Positions 63,101-63,478 of a stretch of DNA of 64,000 nucleotides are shown here, in pieces. The position numbers were made by a program, and so were the translations under genes. This DNA is from Serilophus lunatus. Its lineage: Eukaryota > Chordata > Aves > Passeriformes > Eurylaimidae. Within the stretch, counting starts at the first letter, position 1. Each line of letters opens with the position of its first letter. The stretch covers positions 62,001-126,000 of the forward strand of contig VXBA01002629.1 in assembly GCA_013399895.1 (NCBI GenBank). Reading direction: 5' to 3'. The notes beneath the pieces are model-generated. The model did no database searches. It worked only from the letters and a program-made list of their open reading frames with translations, and had not been told where the DNA came from.

Positions 63101-63478
63101 AAACATGCAAATTAATAGGCAGAAGCAGATGGAAATTATCTGAGTTAGTGAGTTCATGACACACTCAAAAAAATATAATGTAGATTAATTGTACCCAGAA
63201 GGGTGTATCATGTTTCATAAGCTTCCCCAGTCAGTTTCTGTAGATTTTTTGAGTCAATAAAGAAGTCCAATGTTTTTCCTTCCCCAGAGCCACCTCACAT
63301 CAATGGCTCAGATGAACCAGAAGAGCTCTCTGTCATCATTAACAACCCACTTGAACTTGTCTGCATCTCCTCTGGCATTCCAGTGCCCAAAATCTCCTGG
63401 ATGAAGGATGGGCGCCCACTCGTTCAGACCGAGAATGTTCATGTGCTGAGAGAAGCCCTTCGAATAACCAGTGCTCAG
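17..63478 (+). CDS. HMCN1: Hemicentin-1 (partial; 54 internal exons, Ig domains D1-D30)
   Basis: Internal part of a giant secreted matrix protein of basement membranes and cell-cell or tissue junctions, where its Ig array acts as a long adhesive rod. Joining the 54 exons listed separately gives about 8.4 kb of open coding sequence with no stop or frameshift. Each of the 29 complete Ig modules sums to a multiple of three (252-318 bases). All 30 modules keep the B-strand Cys and C-strand Trp, and all 29 complete ones keep the F-strand YxC motif. Assignment rests on colinear matches to human HMCN1 recalled from memory, such as EGQQLTLPC, KPSIVWSK, LPPPIITWAK, EDVKVKEK, YSYPPATITW, GLSPKEVK and GRDDKNFHLNV. 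HMCN2 is the alternative, but the domain order and unique linkers favour HMCN1. Potential N-glycosylation sequons occur in D1, D2, D4, D7, D9, D13, D15, D18, D21, D24 and D27. Both ends of the gene lie outside the window. Confidence 0.96.
902..1000 (+). CDS. HMCN1: HMCN1 exon 2: Ig D1, strands F and G
   Basis: Follows the acceptor TCTCTAG. It reads VWISDEGTYICEAENQFG, with the F-strand Cys and the ENQFG turn typical of this hemicentin domain, and ends VTVTGL before G|GTAAGA. The following intron (1,348 bases) carries an antisense CR1 fragment at 1441-1655. The rest is unremarkable. Confidence 0.95.
1441..1655 (-). mobile_element. CR1 LINE 3' fragment
   Basis: On the plus strand it reads as the reverse complement of a CR1 end: an ATCACAGAAT-type start, GGTTTGGGCTGGAAGAGACC, CATGGGCAGGGACACC and GGGGCAGCCACAGCTTCTCT. 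It lies in intron 2 and is antisense to HMCN1. Avian CR1 copies are usually cut off at the 5' end like this. Confidence 0.92.
2349..2476 (+). CDS. HMCN1: HMCN1 exon 3: Ig D2, first half
   Basis: Reads TPLIGASPATANVIEG, then QQLTLPC and the unusual LLAGNPIPDRRWIKNG. The extra residue in the B-C loop and RRW instead of TW are shared with human HMCN1. The donor GTAAGA leaves phase 0. The intron that follows (1,660 bases) holds only a short CR1 tail near 3050-3104. Confidence 0.94.
3050..3104 (+). mobile_element. Short CR1 tail
   Basis: CTAGATGATCTTTAAGGTCC followed by CTTCCCAGCC is the last part of a sense CR1 3' end, degraded after that. It lies in intron 3. Confidence 0.7.
4137..4281 (+). CDS. 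HMCN1: HMCN1 exon 4: Ig D2, second half
   Basis: Starts in phase 0 after TTTTGGCAG and reads LVPNPYVSVRSDGSLHLE, then DGGDYTCMASNVAGSSNRTT, which has the F-strand Cys and an NRT sequon. It ends in phase 1 at VNVYG|GTAAGG. No repeat is recognised in the 1,259-base intron after it. Confidence 0.96.
5541..5653 (+). CDS. HMCN1: HMCN1 exon 5: Ig D3, first half
   Basis: Opens after TTTGCAG with LPVIQHGQQIFSTIEG, then VTLPCKASG and KPSIVWSK. The LP start, rather than PP, also matches human HMCN1 at this domain. The phase 0 donor is AAG|GTAATT. The intron of 1,115 bases is AT-rich and ends in a long T-run that forms the next acceptor. Confidence 0.95.
6747..6768 (+). promoter_or_regulatory. HMCN1: 3' splice site of exon 6 with 17-base T tract
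   Basis: An uninterrupted run of 17 T followed by CACAG forms the polypyrimidine tract. Such runs are prone to length change. Confidence 0.8.
6769..6928 (+). CDS. HMCN1: HMCN1 exon 6: Ig D3, second half
   Basis: Begins KGEVIVPSSVKFSAGSDG after a 17-base T tract and CACAG. It continues SLYVVSPGGEETGEYTCTA with the F-strand Cys and closes RKVQLTVYG before GTAGGT. The 779-base intron after it contains a TCTA-type microsatellite near 7422. Confidence 0.96.
7422..7453. repeat. TCTA/TCTG tetranucleotide microsatellite
   Basis: Interrupted repeat of ATCT, GTCT and ATCT units in intron 6. Confidence 0.8.
7708..7882 (+). CDS. HMCN1: HMCN1 exon 7: Ig D4, first half
   Basis: Reads KPRLSRPGDQQGN, then VTLPCEVKSLPPPIITWAK and QLISPFSP. 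D4 is one of the longer modules (303 bases over two exons) because of the extended A-B segment. The donor AG|GTAATA leaves phase 2, with the Arg codon completed by the next exon. The intron of 2,504 bases holds the tRNA-Ile-type SINE and one CR1 fragment. Confidence 0.95.
9217..9360 (+). mobile_element. tRNA-Ile-derived SINE with CR1-like tail (TguSINE1-type)
   Basis: The head (about 9217-9291) follows tRNA-Ile closely. It has an A box (TTAGCTGAGTTGG), an anticodon-arm region (CTGGTGCTAACAATGCCA), a B box (GGTTCAGTCCC) and an end resembling GTACGGACCA. The tail (GTCCTTGTGGGTTCCTTCCA, then AATTCTG) resembles a CR1 3' end, the feature CR1 reverse transcriptase would recognise. This architecture is known from the songbird TguSINE1 family. 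It lies in intron 7. Confidence 0.85.
9560..9800 (-). mobile_element. CR1 LINE 3' fragment, divergent subfamily
   Basis: ATCATAGGATCACACAAAAT, GCTGGAAGAGACCCACAAGG and CCAACTCCTGGCCCTTCACA mark a CR1 subfamily different from most copies here; the copy at 40440 is the closest. Intron 7, antisense to the gene. Confidence 0.85.
10387..10514 (+). CDS. HMCN1: HMCN1 exon 8: Ig D4, second half
   Basis: Phase 2 start after TTTTCCCAG. It reads HTFLPSGSMKISETQVSDSG, then MYFCVATNIAGNVTQAVKL with the F-strand Cys and an NVT sequon. It ends SVQG before GTAAGT. The next intron (1,288 bases) has a roughly 390-base antisense CR1 that stops about 60 bases before exon 9. Confidence 0.96.
11348..11740 (-). 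mobile_element. CR1 LINE 3' fragment, about 390 bases
   Basis: One of the longest copies. It runs from CATAGGATCATAGAAGG through GGGGCAGCCACAGCTTCTCT and AGCCCCTTTAGACACTGG to CCAGGCTGAACATGCCCAGC. Intron 8, antisense. It ends about 60 bases before exon 9, so it borders that exon's branch-point region. Confidence 0.93.
11803..12075 (+). CDS. HMCN1: HMCN1 exon 9: complete Ig D5
   Basis: A whole Ig domain in one exon, phase 1 at both ends. Landmarks are PPRIQRGPRVLKVQAGQRV, IPCSAQGIPAPSLTWFRG and DAGTYTCVASNAAGRD. The donor G|GTACCT is weak. The 907-base intron after it shows no repeat that I recognise. Confidence 0.96.
12983..13078 (+). CDS. HMCN1: HMCN1 exon 10: Ig D6, strands A and B
   Basis: Reads SPSIKDLDPPYNSPFQERV, then NQRMAFPCPAKG, where the B-strand Cys is followed almost at once by the donor G|GTGTGT. 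The DLDPPYN linker is diagnostic for this HMCN1 domain. The intron is 368 bases with nothing recognised. Confidence 0.94.
13447..13641 (+). CDS. HMCN1: HMCN1 exon 11: Ig D6, strands C to G
   Basis: Starts TPKPAIKWLHNGRELTG, then EPGISVLEDGTLLVIAAV and DSGDYVCVATNEAGSTER. It ends at AVNG|GTAATG. The acceptor is TCTGTAG. The 996-base intron downstream holds nothing identifiable. Confidence 0.96.
14638..14768 (+). CDS. HMCN1: HMCN1 exon 12: Ig D7, first half
   Basis: Reads PPEIRDQDKVTNTSVVVNHS (two sequons), then VSLFCEATGNPFPVISWHK and EDIQ before the phase 0 donor GTGGGT. The following intron is 649 bases with no recognised repeat. Confidence 0.95.
15418..15565 (+). CDS. HMCN1: HMCN1 exon 13: Ig D7, second half
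   Basis: Starts VVESSALQILHNGKILKLLK after TTTTAAG, then EDAGQYSCKAINVAGSSEK and ends LDILG|GTTAGT. The G-K-I-L-K-L segment matches human HMCN1. The intron of 436 bases is unremarkable. Confidence 0.95.
16002..16128 (+). CDS. HMCN1: HMCN1 exon 14: Ig D8, first half
   Basis: After the weak acceptor TTTTGAAG it reads PPSIIDADAPGEVAVILNR, then ISLECRAKGFPIPDIHWFKD. The donor AA|GTGAGT leaves phase 2, splitting a Lys codon. The 1,003-base intron holds a short TA run near 16542 and nothing else recognised. Confidence 0.94.
17132..17286 (+). CDS. HMCN1: HMCN1 exon 15: Ig D8, second half
   Basis: Phase 2 start after TGTTTCAG. It reads PLFLGDPNTELLDRDQVLHI, then DKGRYQCSATNPAGKQVKEI, and ends VVQG|GTAAGT. 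The intron of 1,252 bases has no repeat that I can name. Confidence 0.95.
18539..18817 (+). CDS. HMCN1: HMCN1 exon 16: complete Ig D9
   Basis: Single-exon domain, phase 1 at both ends: PPSIKGGNATTEVSTLLNK (an NAT sequon), LECETKGIPVPTITWYKDG, QALYVDRGQFLQIPRAQ and DSAQYTCRVSNSAGAAEK. The donor is G|GTGAGG. The 853-base intron after it carries an antisense CR1 at 18989-19280. Confidence 0.97.
18989..19280 (-). mobile_element. CR1 LINE 3' fragment
   Basis: TTCACAGAGTCCCCAAATGG, GGGACACCTCCCACTGTCCC and CACAGCTTCTCTGGGCACCC. Intron 16, antisense, moderately diverged. Confidence 0.9.
19671..19952 (+). CDS. HMCN1: HMCN1 exon 17: complete Ig D10
   Basis: Second single-exon domain in a row: PPVIEGNADTAQSRQVVAG, LTLECNAAGNPPPLLTWLKD, GGKRLEIPNAIEADQG and QYWCVATSIAGEQEIKYDV. 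The donor is G|GTGTGT. The intron of 948 bases shows nothing recognisable. Confidence 0.97.
20901..21009 (+). CDS. HMCN1: HMCN1 exon 18: Ig D11, strands A to C
   Basis: Reads PPFVEGGDELLDYIVILHS, then PLELDCSAAGSPSPTI and stops just before the C-strand Trp at AA|GTAAGG (phase 2). The intron of 531 bases is unremarkable. Confidence 0.94.
21541..21710 (+). CDS. HMCN1: HMCN1 exon 19: Ig D11, strands C to G
   Basis: Starts by completing Lys and then WFKDGHPAEEGPGHKILLNG, QKLVISQAQVSDTG, HYKCVAANKAGEHAKEFEV. It ends at VHG|GTACGT. The acceptor is TTTCGGTAG. The following 325-base intron is partly filled by a CR1 fragment at 21838-21935. Confidence 0.95.
21838..21935 (-). mobile_element. CR1 tail with small internal duplication
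   Basis: Contains TTGGAAGAGACCATCTAA followed directly by a second copy with one change, then CCAACCCCCTGCCATGGGCA. Intron 19, antisense. Confidence 0.82.
22036..22190 (+). CDS. HMCN1: HMCN1 exon 20: Ig D12, first half
   Basis: Reads PPTIKSTGPPERAVVIHKP, then VTLQCIANGIPSPSITWLKD and GQPVNTARGNIR before the phase 0 donor AGA|GTAAGC. The 661-base intron has no named repeat. Confidence 0.95.
22852..22975 (+). CDS. HMCN1: HMCN1 exon 21: Ig D12, second half
   Basis: Phase 0 start after TTTTGGTGCAG. It reads LESSGRVLQVGRALLQDAA, then QYTCVATNAAGEAQQHIRL and VHG|GTAATG. The intron of 1,305 bases holds no repeat I recognise. An 83-codon reading frame inside it (23531-23782) looks like chance. Confidence 0.95.
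24281..24382 (+). CDS. HMCN1: HMCN1 exon 22: Ig D13, strands A and B
   Basis: Reads PPSLEDAGKMLNETVVLNNP (an NET sequon), then IQLECRASGNPLP and the weak donor G|GTATCC (phase 1). The SLEDAGKMLNET linker is a near-exact HMCN1 match. The intron of 1,504 bases has a short CR1 tail at about 25474-25555. Confidence 0.94.
25474..25555 (-). mobile_element. Short CR1 tail
   Basis: GGAATGGTTTGGGTTGGAAG and CCCCCTGCCATGGACAGGGA. Intron 22, antisense. Confidence 0.82.
25887..26036 (+). CDS. HMCN1: HMCN1 exon 23: Ig D13, strands C to G (shortened)
   Basis: Phase 1 start completing Ala, then ISWFQDGRPRGRGPVLQVEG, AQLSDTGLYRCVAANTAG and LYSLQVHG before GTGAGT. The exon is very GC-rich, with GGGCGGCCGCGGGGCCGGG near 25907. 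D13 is the shortest module here (252 bases, 84 codons); the segment between the C strand and the E strand is about nine residues shorter than I recall in human. The key Cys and Trp are intact. The intron of 2,919 bases carries three CR1 fragments. Confidence 0.93.
26073..26265 (-). mobile_element. CR1 LINE fragment, older subfamily
   Basis: Shows AGATCATCCAGTGCTGCCCA, CTTTCTGTGAAGAGGTTGG and ATATCCAATCTAAACCTCCC, a pattern of an older CR1 subfamily. It begins only about 36 bases after the exon 23 donor. Confidence 0.78.
26347..26620 (-). mobile_element. CR1 LINE 3' fragment
   Basis: Typical copy with ATGGAATCACGGAATGGG, GGCAGCCACAGCTTCTCTGG and CTGTGCCAGGGCCTGCCCAC. Intron 23, antisense. Confidence 0.92.
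28001..28142 (-). mobile_element. CR1 LINE 3' fragment
   Basis: GAATGGTTTAGGTTGGGAAG, CCATGGGCAGGGACACCTTC and CACTTCCAGGGATGGGGAAG. Third CR1 of intron 23, antisense. Confidence 0.88.
28930..28955 (+). promoter_or_regulatory. HMCN1: 3' splice site of exon 24 made of TTTG repeats
   Basis: Four or more TTTG units lead into TTTTTCAG. The polypyrimidine tract is thus a tetranucleotide microsatellite. Confidence 0.75.
28956..29107 (+). CDS. HMCN1: HMCN1 exon 24: Ig D14, first half
   Basis: The acceptor is a TTTG repeat running into TTCAG. It reads PPSISGSSDTVTVVVNNLV, LECEARGIPAPILTWLKDG and SPVSSFSNGLQ, closely matching human. The weak donor is CAG|GTACTG (phase 0). The next intron is 753 bases with nothing recognised. 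Confidence 0.95.
29861..29984 (+). CDS. HMCN1: HMCN1 exon 25: Ig D14, second half
   Basis: Starts VLSGGRVLALPSAQISDTG after GTGGTGTAG, then TYTCVAVNAAGESQRDVEL and RVYG|GTGGGT. The intron of 3,242 bases is the longest in the window. It holds a TA/CA microsatellite, an antisense CR1 and, at its very end, a sense CR1. From about 30510 to 32970 I see nothing identifiable. Confidence 0.95.
30115..30145. repeat. (TA)n(CA)n microsatellite
   Basis: About five TA units run directly into about a dozen CA units, in intron 25. Probably length-variable between individuals. Confidence 0.9.
30228..30508 (-). mobile_element. CR1 LINE fragment lacking its 3' end
   Basis: Starts abruptly at GGGGCAGGGGTTCCTTCCGC and includes CCAGGGATGGGGCAGCCACA and CCCCTTTAGGCACTGGAAGA. 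The usual terminal CACAGAATGG part is missing. Intron 25, antisense. Confidence 0.88.
32972..33214 (+). mobile_element. Sense CR1 copy abutting exon 26
   Basis: Shows GGCAAGAGGAAATGACCTCA, GGTTCAGGTTGGATATTAGG, CAGGCAGTGGCACAACTGCC, then AACGGTTGGACTCTGATCTT and GGAGGGCTCTTCCAGCCTAA with a worn GTGTGATT end. Exon 26 starts 12 bases later, so the element fills the branch-point zone of that intron. Confidence 0.88.
33227..33402 (+). CDS. HMCN1: HMCN1 exon 26: Ig D15, first half
   Basis: Reads PPDITGEEQNVSALRGQ (an NVS sequon), LELRCRSSAVPPPLLSWRKD and PLLQKPGLSISEDGSVLQ, ending in phase 0 at CAG|GTAACC. It is GC-rich. Its acceptor GCCTCGCTGCAG directly follows the tail of a CR1 element (see the findings). 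The intron of 272 bases is short. Confidence 0.94.
33675..33771 (+). CDS. HMCN1: HMCN1 exon 27: Ig D15, second half
   Basis: Starts VEGAQVQDTGRYTCEATNVA and ends KNYNVNIWG|GTAAGA; the NVNIW ending matches human HMCN1. The following intron (1,630 bases) has a CR1 tail near 34000-34065 and a 12-base A-run at 34428. Confidence 0.96.
34000..34065 (+). mobile_element. Short CR1 tail
   Basis: GATCTGTAAGGTCCCTTCCA and TGTGGTTCTGTGAT are a sense CR1 terminus. Intron 27. Confidence 0.8.
35402..35524 (+). CDS. HMCN1: HMCN1 exon 28: Ig D16, first half
   Basis: Reads PPSISGSDDTSQLTVTEGS, LISLICESSGIPPPSLTWKK, then NG split by the phase 1 donor G|GTGGGT. The intron of 1,074 bases has a sense CR1 at 35728-35870. 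Confidence 0.95.
35728..35870 (+). mobile_element. CR1 LINE 3' fragment
   Basis: CATCCCTGGAAGTGTCCAAG, GGTGGAAAGTGTCCCTGCCC and GATCTTTAAGGTCCCTTCCA. Intron 28, sense. Confidence 0.9.
36599..36760 (+). CDS. HMCN1: HMCN1 exon 29: Ig D16, second half
   Basis: Reads SPLVPELSGRVRVLSGGRQL, then QISVAEESDAASYTCSASNV and LQVYS. It ends with A|GTAAGT, so the next domain opens with Ile instead of Val, as in human (IRPTI). The intron of 639 bases has no named repeat. Confidence 0.95.
37400..37681 (+). CDS. HMCN1: HMCN1 exon 30: complete Ig D17
   Basis: Single-exon domain with phase 1 boundaries: RPTILNSGSHPAEVVVTQGS, ISLECKAQGIPEPAITWMKD, GGRVLRLERAQVSDIG and RYVCVATNVAGLADSKYDL. The donor is G|GTGAGC. 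The intron of 1,204 bases shows nothing I can name. Confidence 0.97.
38886..39053 (+). CDS. HMCN1: HMCN1 exon 31: Ig D18, first half
   Basis: Reads PPSIAGYLQMPENISIVEKN, ISLVCEASGIPLPTITWLKN and GWPVTLNDSLRILS, with NIS and NDS sequons. The phase 1 donor G|GTATAA is weak. The intron of 2,782 bases contains two CR1 fragments and a 14-base A-run at 40592. Confidence 0.95.
39583..39652 (+). mobile_element. Short CR1 tail
   Basis: GGGGGTTGGAGCTGGACGAT, CCTTAAGGTCCTTTCCAACC and CTCTATGAATT. Intron 31, sense. Confidence 0.82.
40440..40580 (-). mobile_element. CR1 LINE 3' fragment, divergent subfamily
   Basis: CATGGAATCACAGAACACCC, GGAAAGGACCATCCAGTCCA and CAACTCCTGGCCCTGCCCAG, similar to the copy at 9560. 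Intron 31, antisense. Confidence 0.87.
41836..41949 (+). CDS. HMCN1: HMCN1 exon 32: Ig D18, second half
   Basis: Completes GGR and reads TLRMSHAGTADAGRYTCVV, SNPAGQVSKDFHLSVLG, then GTAAGT. It is a GC-rich exon of 114 bases, the same length as exons 36, 40 and 44, which occupy the equivalent place. The intron of 2,244 bases holds a CR1 and one copy of an unidentified repeat. Confidence 0.95.
42127..42505 (-). mobile_element. CR1 LINE 3' fragment, about 380 bases
   Basis: From GAATCAGAGAATCCTAGG through GGGGCAGCCACAGCTTCTCA and GAGCCCCTTTAGGCTTTGG to TCAGCAATCCCAACTCT. Intron 32, antisense. Confidence 0.92.
44030..44140. repeat. Unidentified dispersed repeat, copy A
   Basis: Resembles 45182-45300 in the same orientation. 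Shared blocks include CTTTGTTTTTT, GTTATTG, AAACA-TGG, CCT-GGCT, CCCTCCT and CATCAAGCA. It is not CR1. It could be part of an LTR or another old element; I cannot name the family. It ends about 53 bases before exon 33. Confidence 0.6.
44194..44280 (+). CDS. HMCN1: HMCN1 exon 33: Ig D19, strands A and B
   Basis: Reads PPGITGENKLEDVKVKEKHR, VTLTCEVTG and stops at G|GTAAAA in phase 1. EDVKVKEK is a strong HMCN1 match. The intron of 401 bases is unremarkable. Confidence 0.94.
44682..44873 (+). CDS. HMCN1: HMCN1 exon 34: Ig D19, strands C to G
   Basis: Reads TPVPQITWLKDGHSLGEDGG, VVSGGRLLQIPHAQLSDTG, RYTCVASNAAGDRSKTYSL and NVLG|GTAAGG. The 696-base intron contains the second copy of the unidentified repeat. 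Confidence 0.96.
45182..45300. repeat. Unidentified dispersed repeat, copy B
   Basis: Partner of 44030-44140, estimated by eye at roughly 70-75% identity over about 110 bases with small gaps. It lies in intron 34. The sequence on either side shows no clear match between the copies. Confidence 0.6.
45570..45743 (+). CDS. HMCN1: HMCN1 exon 35: Ig D20, first half
   Basis: Reads APSIVGADSPGNAEGVTVIL, NSPTSLVCEAYSYPPATITW and NPLESNRNIRILP. The YSYPPATITW and ESNRNIRILP stretches look identical to human HMCN1, making this the best-conserved part of the window. The donor is G|GTAAAC (phase 1). The intron of 882 bases has a sense CR1. Confidence 0.97.
45857..46003 (+). mobile_element. CR1 LINE 3' fragment
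   Basis: CTGGCACAGGCTGCCCAGAC, CTCATCCCTGGAAATGTCCA, GATCTTTAAGGTCCCTTTC and ATTCTGTGAATCC. Intron 35, sense. Confidence 0.9.
46626..46739 (+). CDS. HMCN1: HMCN1 exon 36: Ig D20, second half
   Basis: Reads GGRTLQILSAQEDSAGRYTC, VATNEAGETLKHYEVKVYS. It ends A|GTATGG, a weak donor followed by a 19-base T-run. The intron of 1,434 bases also has a TA run near 48003. Confidence 0.95.
48001..48020. repeat. Short TA-rich microsatellite
   Basis: ACATACATATATATATATGT in intron 36. Confidence 0.7.
48174..48319 (+). CDS. HMCN1: HMCN1 exon 37: Ig D21, first half (GC donor)
   Basis: Reads PPTIAKGDISGTGLSPKEVK, VKVNHSLTLECEARAIPAAA and ISWYKDGQ. The match to human HMCN1 breaks exactly after DGQ, and frame joins exon 38 only if the exon ends at 48319. 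The intron then starts GCCAGT, a GC rather than GT donor. An open frame of about 100 codons runs on into the intron and should not be taken as coding. The intron is 1,599 bases and holds a CR1 at 49234-49345. Confidence 0.9.
48317..48325 (+). promoter_or_regulatory. HMCN1: Non-canonical GC 5' splice site, intron 37
   Basis: CAG|GCCAGT. Outside the T-to-C change at +2 and a C at +3, it fits the donor consensus (CAG before, AGT at +4 to +6). It is required by frame and by the protein match on both sides. Confidence 0.85.
49234..49345 (-). mobile_element. CR1 LINE 3' fragment
   Basis: GGATCCCAGAGTGGTTTGGG, TCATCCAGTTCCACCCTCTG and CCATGGGCAGGGACATCTTC. Intron 37, antisense. Confidence 0.87.
49919..50069 (+). 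CDS. HMCN1: HMCN1 exon 38: Ig D21, second half
   Basis: Phase 0 start after CATGACAG, a poor polypyrimidine tract. It reads PLKRDDHVLIQASGQTLQIK, EAQVADTGRYTCVASNIAG and DELEFDVNIQG|GTAAAA. The 678-base intron has nothing recognised. Confidence 0.95.
50748..50951 (+). CDS. HMCN1: HMCN1 exon 39: Ig D22, first half
   Basis: Reads PPSFQKPYREWEAGNTVDAG, RVGESRDVIVNNPLSLYCET, PPPVLMWYKDG and SDRVLILP. D22 is the longest module (318 bases) because of an insertion of about 10 residues before the B strand, which human HMCN1 shares. The phase 1 donor is G|GTGAGT. The intron of 1,065 bases contains two CR1 copies in opposite orientations. Confidence 0.95.
50988..51416 (+). mobile_element. CR1 LINE 3' fragment, about 430 bases, longest copy
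   Basis: Longest CR1 copy in the window. It has AAAGGCTGAGGGATTTGGGA, GAAGAGAAACTTTGGGGTCA, GGGATATTAGGAAGAAATTC, CTCATCCCTGGAAGTGCCCA and the well-kept terminus CATTCTGTGATTCTATGATG. It starts about 37 bases after the exon 39 donor, in sense. Confidence 0.94.
51605..51720 (-). mobile_element. CR1 LINE 3' fragment
   Basis: AATCATGGAATCACAGAATG, GGTTTGAGTTGGAAGGGACT and CCCCCTTGTCCTGCCACTGT. It is in intron 39 and inverted relative to the CR1 at 50988; the two termini could pair in the transcript. Confidence 0.88.
52017..52130 (+). CDS. HMCN1: HMCN1 exon 40: Ig D22, second half
   Basis: Reads GGRVLQIPRAQAGDGGRYTC, VAVNEAGQDSIHYHVHVL. The last base is T, so the first residue of the next domain becomes Phe rather than the usual Val. 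The donor is T|GTGAGC. The 849-base intron is free of recognised repeats. Confidence 0.95.
52980..53167 (+). CDS. HMCN1: HMCN1 exon 41: Ig D23, first half
   Basis: Reads PPSISGAESDLPEEVTVLVS, AAMDCIPSGSPSPSVTWQKD and KHTFLSNGRRLQ, with the phase 0 donor CAG|GTAGCT. DLPEEVTVLV matches human HMCN1. The intron is 366 bases with nothing notable. Confidence 0.95.
53534..53630 (+). CDS. HMCN1: HMCN1 exon 42: Ig D23, second half
   Basis: Reads IFNSQITDTGRYICIAENIA and SAKKYFNLNVHG|GTAAGT. The following intron (2,902 bases) is AT-rich and, unusually for this gene, has no CR1 fragment that I can see. Confidence 0.96.
56533..56694 (+). CDS. HMCN1: HMCN1 exon 43: Ig D24, first half
   Basis: Reads PPSVVGTNPENLTVVVNNF (an NLT sequon), ISLTCEVTGFPPPDLSWLKN and SNTLIVPG. 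The donor is G|GTGAGG (phase 1). The intron is only 176 bases. Confidence 0.96.
56871..56984 (+). CDS. HMCN1: HMCN1 exon 44: Ig D24, second half
   Basis: Reads ARTLQIPRAKLPDDGEYTCI and NQAGESQKKSFLTVLG. The usual GGR motif is GAR here. The donor G|GTTTGT is weak and precedes a 121-base intron. Confidence 0.95.
57106..57308 (+). CDS. HMCN1: HMCN1 exon 45: Ig D25, strands A to E
   Basis: Reads PPSIKAQSGASVTELNVRVG, VTLDCESNAIPPPVITWYKN and HVEILADGQTLRIKGAE. The phase 0 donor is GAG|GTAGGC. The intron is 184 bases. Confidence 0.95.
57493..57574 (+). CDS. HMCN1: HMCN1 exon 46: Ig D25, strands F and G
   Basis: The smallest exon here (82 bases): VSDTGQYVCKAINIAGRDDK, NFHLNVYG|GTGAGA. GRDDKNFHLNV looks identical to human. 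The intron is 120 bases. Confidence 0.96.
57695..57826 (+). CDS. HMCN1: HMCN1 exon 47: Ig D26, first half
   Basis: Reads PPSIEGPDQELVSESISNPV, TFVCDATGIPPPTLLWLKNG and KPI, with the phase 1 donor G|GTAATA. The intron is 223 bases. Confidence 0.95.
   Translation, partial: CLQVLKALTKSWSVNPSAILSPLCVMLLGFPHQHYCGLRMENQ
58050..58199 (+). CDS. HMCN1: HMCN1 exon 48: Ig D26, second half
   Basis: Completes Glu and reads NSDSPEIHVFSGGSKLQIAH, LLDSGTYTCIASNIEGKAQK and LSIQG|GTAAGA. The intron of 969 bases has an antisense CR1 at 58879-59048. Confidence 0.95.
58879..59048 (-). mobile_element. CR1 LINE 3' fragment
   Basis: CAGAATCTCAGACTGTTTTG, CCATCCAGTCCCACCCCCTG and GGGGCAGCCACAGCTTCTCT. Intron 48, antisense, ending about 120 bases before exon 49. 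Confidence 0.91.
59169..59328 (+). CDS. HMCN1: HMCN1 exon 49: Ig D27, first half (GC donor)
   Basis: Reads PPAIVGSEMPSEVSVLLGES, IQLVCSARGVPTPDLQWLKD and LQRIR. The match to human ends at the phase 2 junction AG|GCAAGC, a classical GC donor. An alternative GT donor 42 bases further on (59371, AAA|GTGAGA) would also keep frame and would add 14 residues (see the findings). I chose the GC site because it gives the usual domain length (285 bases). The 580-base intron has no repeat. Confidence 0.88.
59326..59334 (+). promoter_or_regulatory. HMCN1: Non-canonical GC 5' splice site, intron 49
   Basis: AAG|GCAAGC, close to the classical GC-AG donor AG|GCAAGT. It joins to exon 50 in phase 2. Confidence 0.82.
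59369..59376 (+). promoter_or_regulatory. HMCN1: Possible alternative GT donor for exon 49
   Basis: AA|GTGAGA lies exactly 42 bases after the GC donor. The 42 bases are open in frame, so either site can join exon 50. Confidence 0.4.
59909..60033 (+). CDS. HMCN1: HMCN1 exon 50: Ig D27, second half
   Basis: Phase 2 start after CTTTGTAG. It reads VTPDGSTLNISRALTSDTGK (an NIS sequon), YTCVATNPAGEEDRIFNLNV and YG|GTGAGT. The intron of 1,481 bases holds a perfect palindrome at 60895 and a short tandem duplication at 60931. Confidence 0.95.
60895..60912. repeat. Perfect 18-base palindrome with TATA-like core
   Basis: CTCCCTTATATAAGGGAG equals its own reverse complement. The core TATATAAG fits a TATA box. 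It lies in intron 50 with no transcript evidence, so its role is unknown. Confidence 0.7.
60931..60971. repeat. Short tandem duplication, unit about 20 bases
   Basis: Two consecutive units related to AACTAACTATAAACCCAAAA, about 20 bases after the palindrome at 60895. Confidence 0.65.
61515..61698 (+). CDS. HMCN1: HMCN1 exon 51: Ig D28, first half
   Basis: Reads PPAIANSKDEAEELTALLDT, LNIECTATGTPPPQLHWLKN and TRLLSAGQIL, with the weak phase 2 donor AG|GTTGGT. The intron is 167 bases. Confidence 0.94.
61866..61963 (+). CDS. HMCN1: HMCN1 exon 52: Ig D28, second half
   Basis: Completes Arg, then LARVQVSDNGVYTCVASNRA and GVDNKHYSLQVFG|GTGAGT. AGVDNKHY is a direct human HMCN1 match. The 379-base intron has a short CR1 tail at 62138-62205. 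Confidence 0.96.
62138..62205 (-). mobile_element. Short CR1 tail
   Basis: GGAATCACAGAATGGTTTGG followed by GTTGGAAGGCACCTTGAAGA. Intron 52, antisense. Confidence 0.85.
62343..62612 (+). CDS. HMCN1: HMCN1 exon 53: complete Ig D29
   Basis: Single-exon domain: PPTLDGATEEVTVVTGSA, TLECLTAGTPAPTMAWFKD, HPLGLGAHLTSNQGMVLHL and DMGRYTCVASNEAGEASKHF. It ends VLG|GTGAGT. The 675-base intron carries an antisense CR1 at 62699-62826. The rest is AT-rich. Confidence 0.96.
62699..62826 (-). mobile_element. CR1 LINE 3' fragment
   Basis: CTCACAGAATCCCAGAGTGG, GGAAGGGACCTTAAAGCCC and CAAGCCCCATCCAACCTGGC. Intron 53, antisense. Confidence 0.9.
63288..63478 (+). CDS. HMCN1: HMCN1 exon 54: Ig D30, strands A to E (domain incomplete)
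   Basis: Reads PPHINGSDEPEELSVIINNP, LELVCISSGIPVPKISWMKD and LREALRITSAQ. The phase 0 donor is CAG|GTGGAG. The exon with the F-strand Cys lies beyond the window. The remaining 522 bases to the window end are intron without recognised repeats. Confidence 0.94.

Noticed and set aside
17..63478. HMCN2 or titin/obscurin-like identity
   Set aside because: Domain order and unique linkers (DLDPPYN, SLEDAGKMLNET, EDVKVKEK, AGVDNKHY) match HMCN1. There are no fibronectin III domains or muscle PEVK-type segments.
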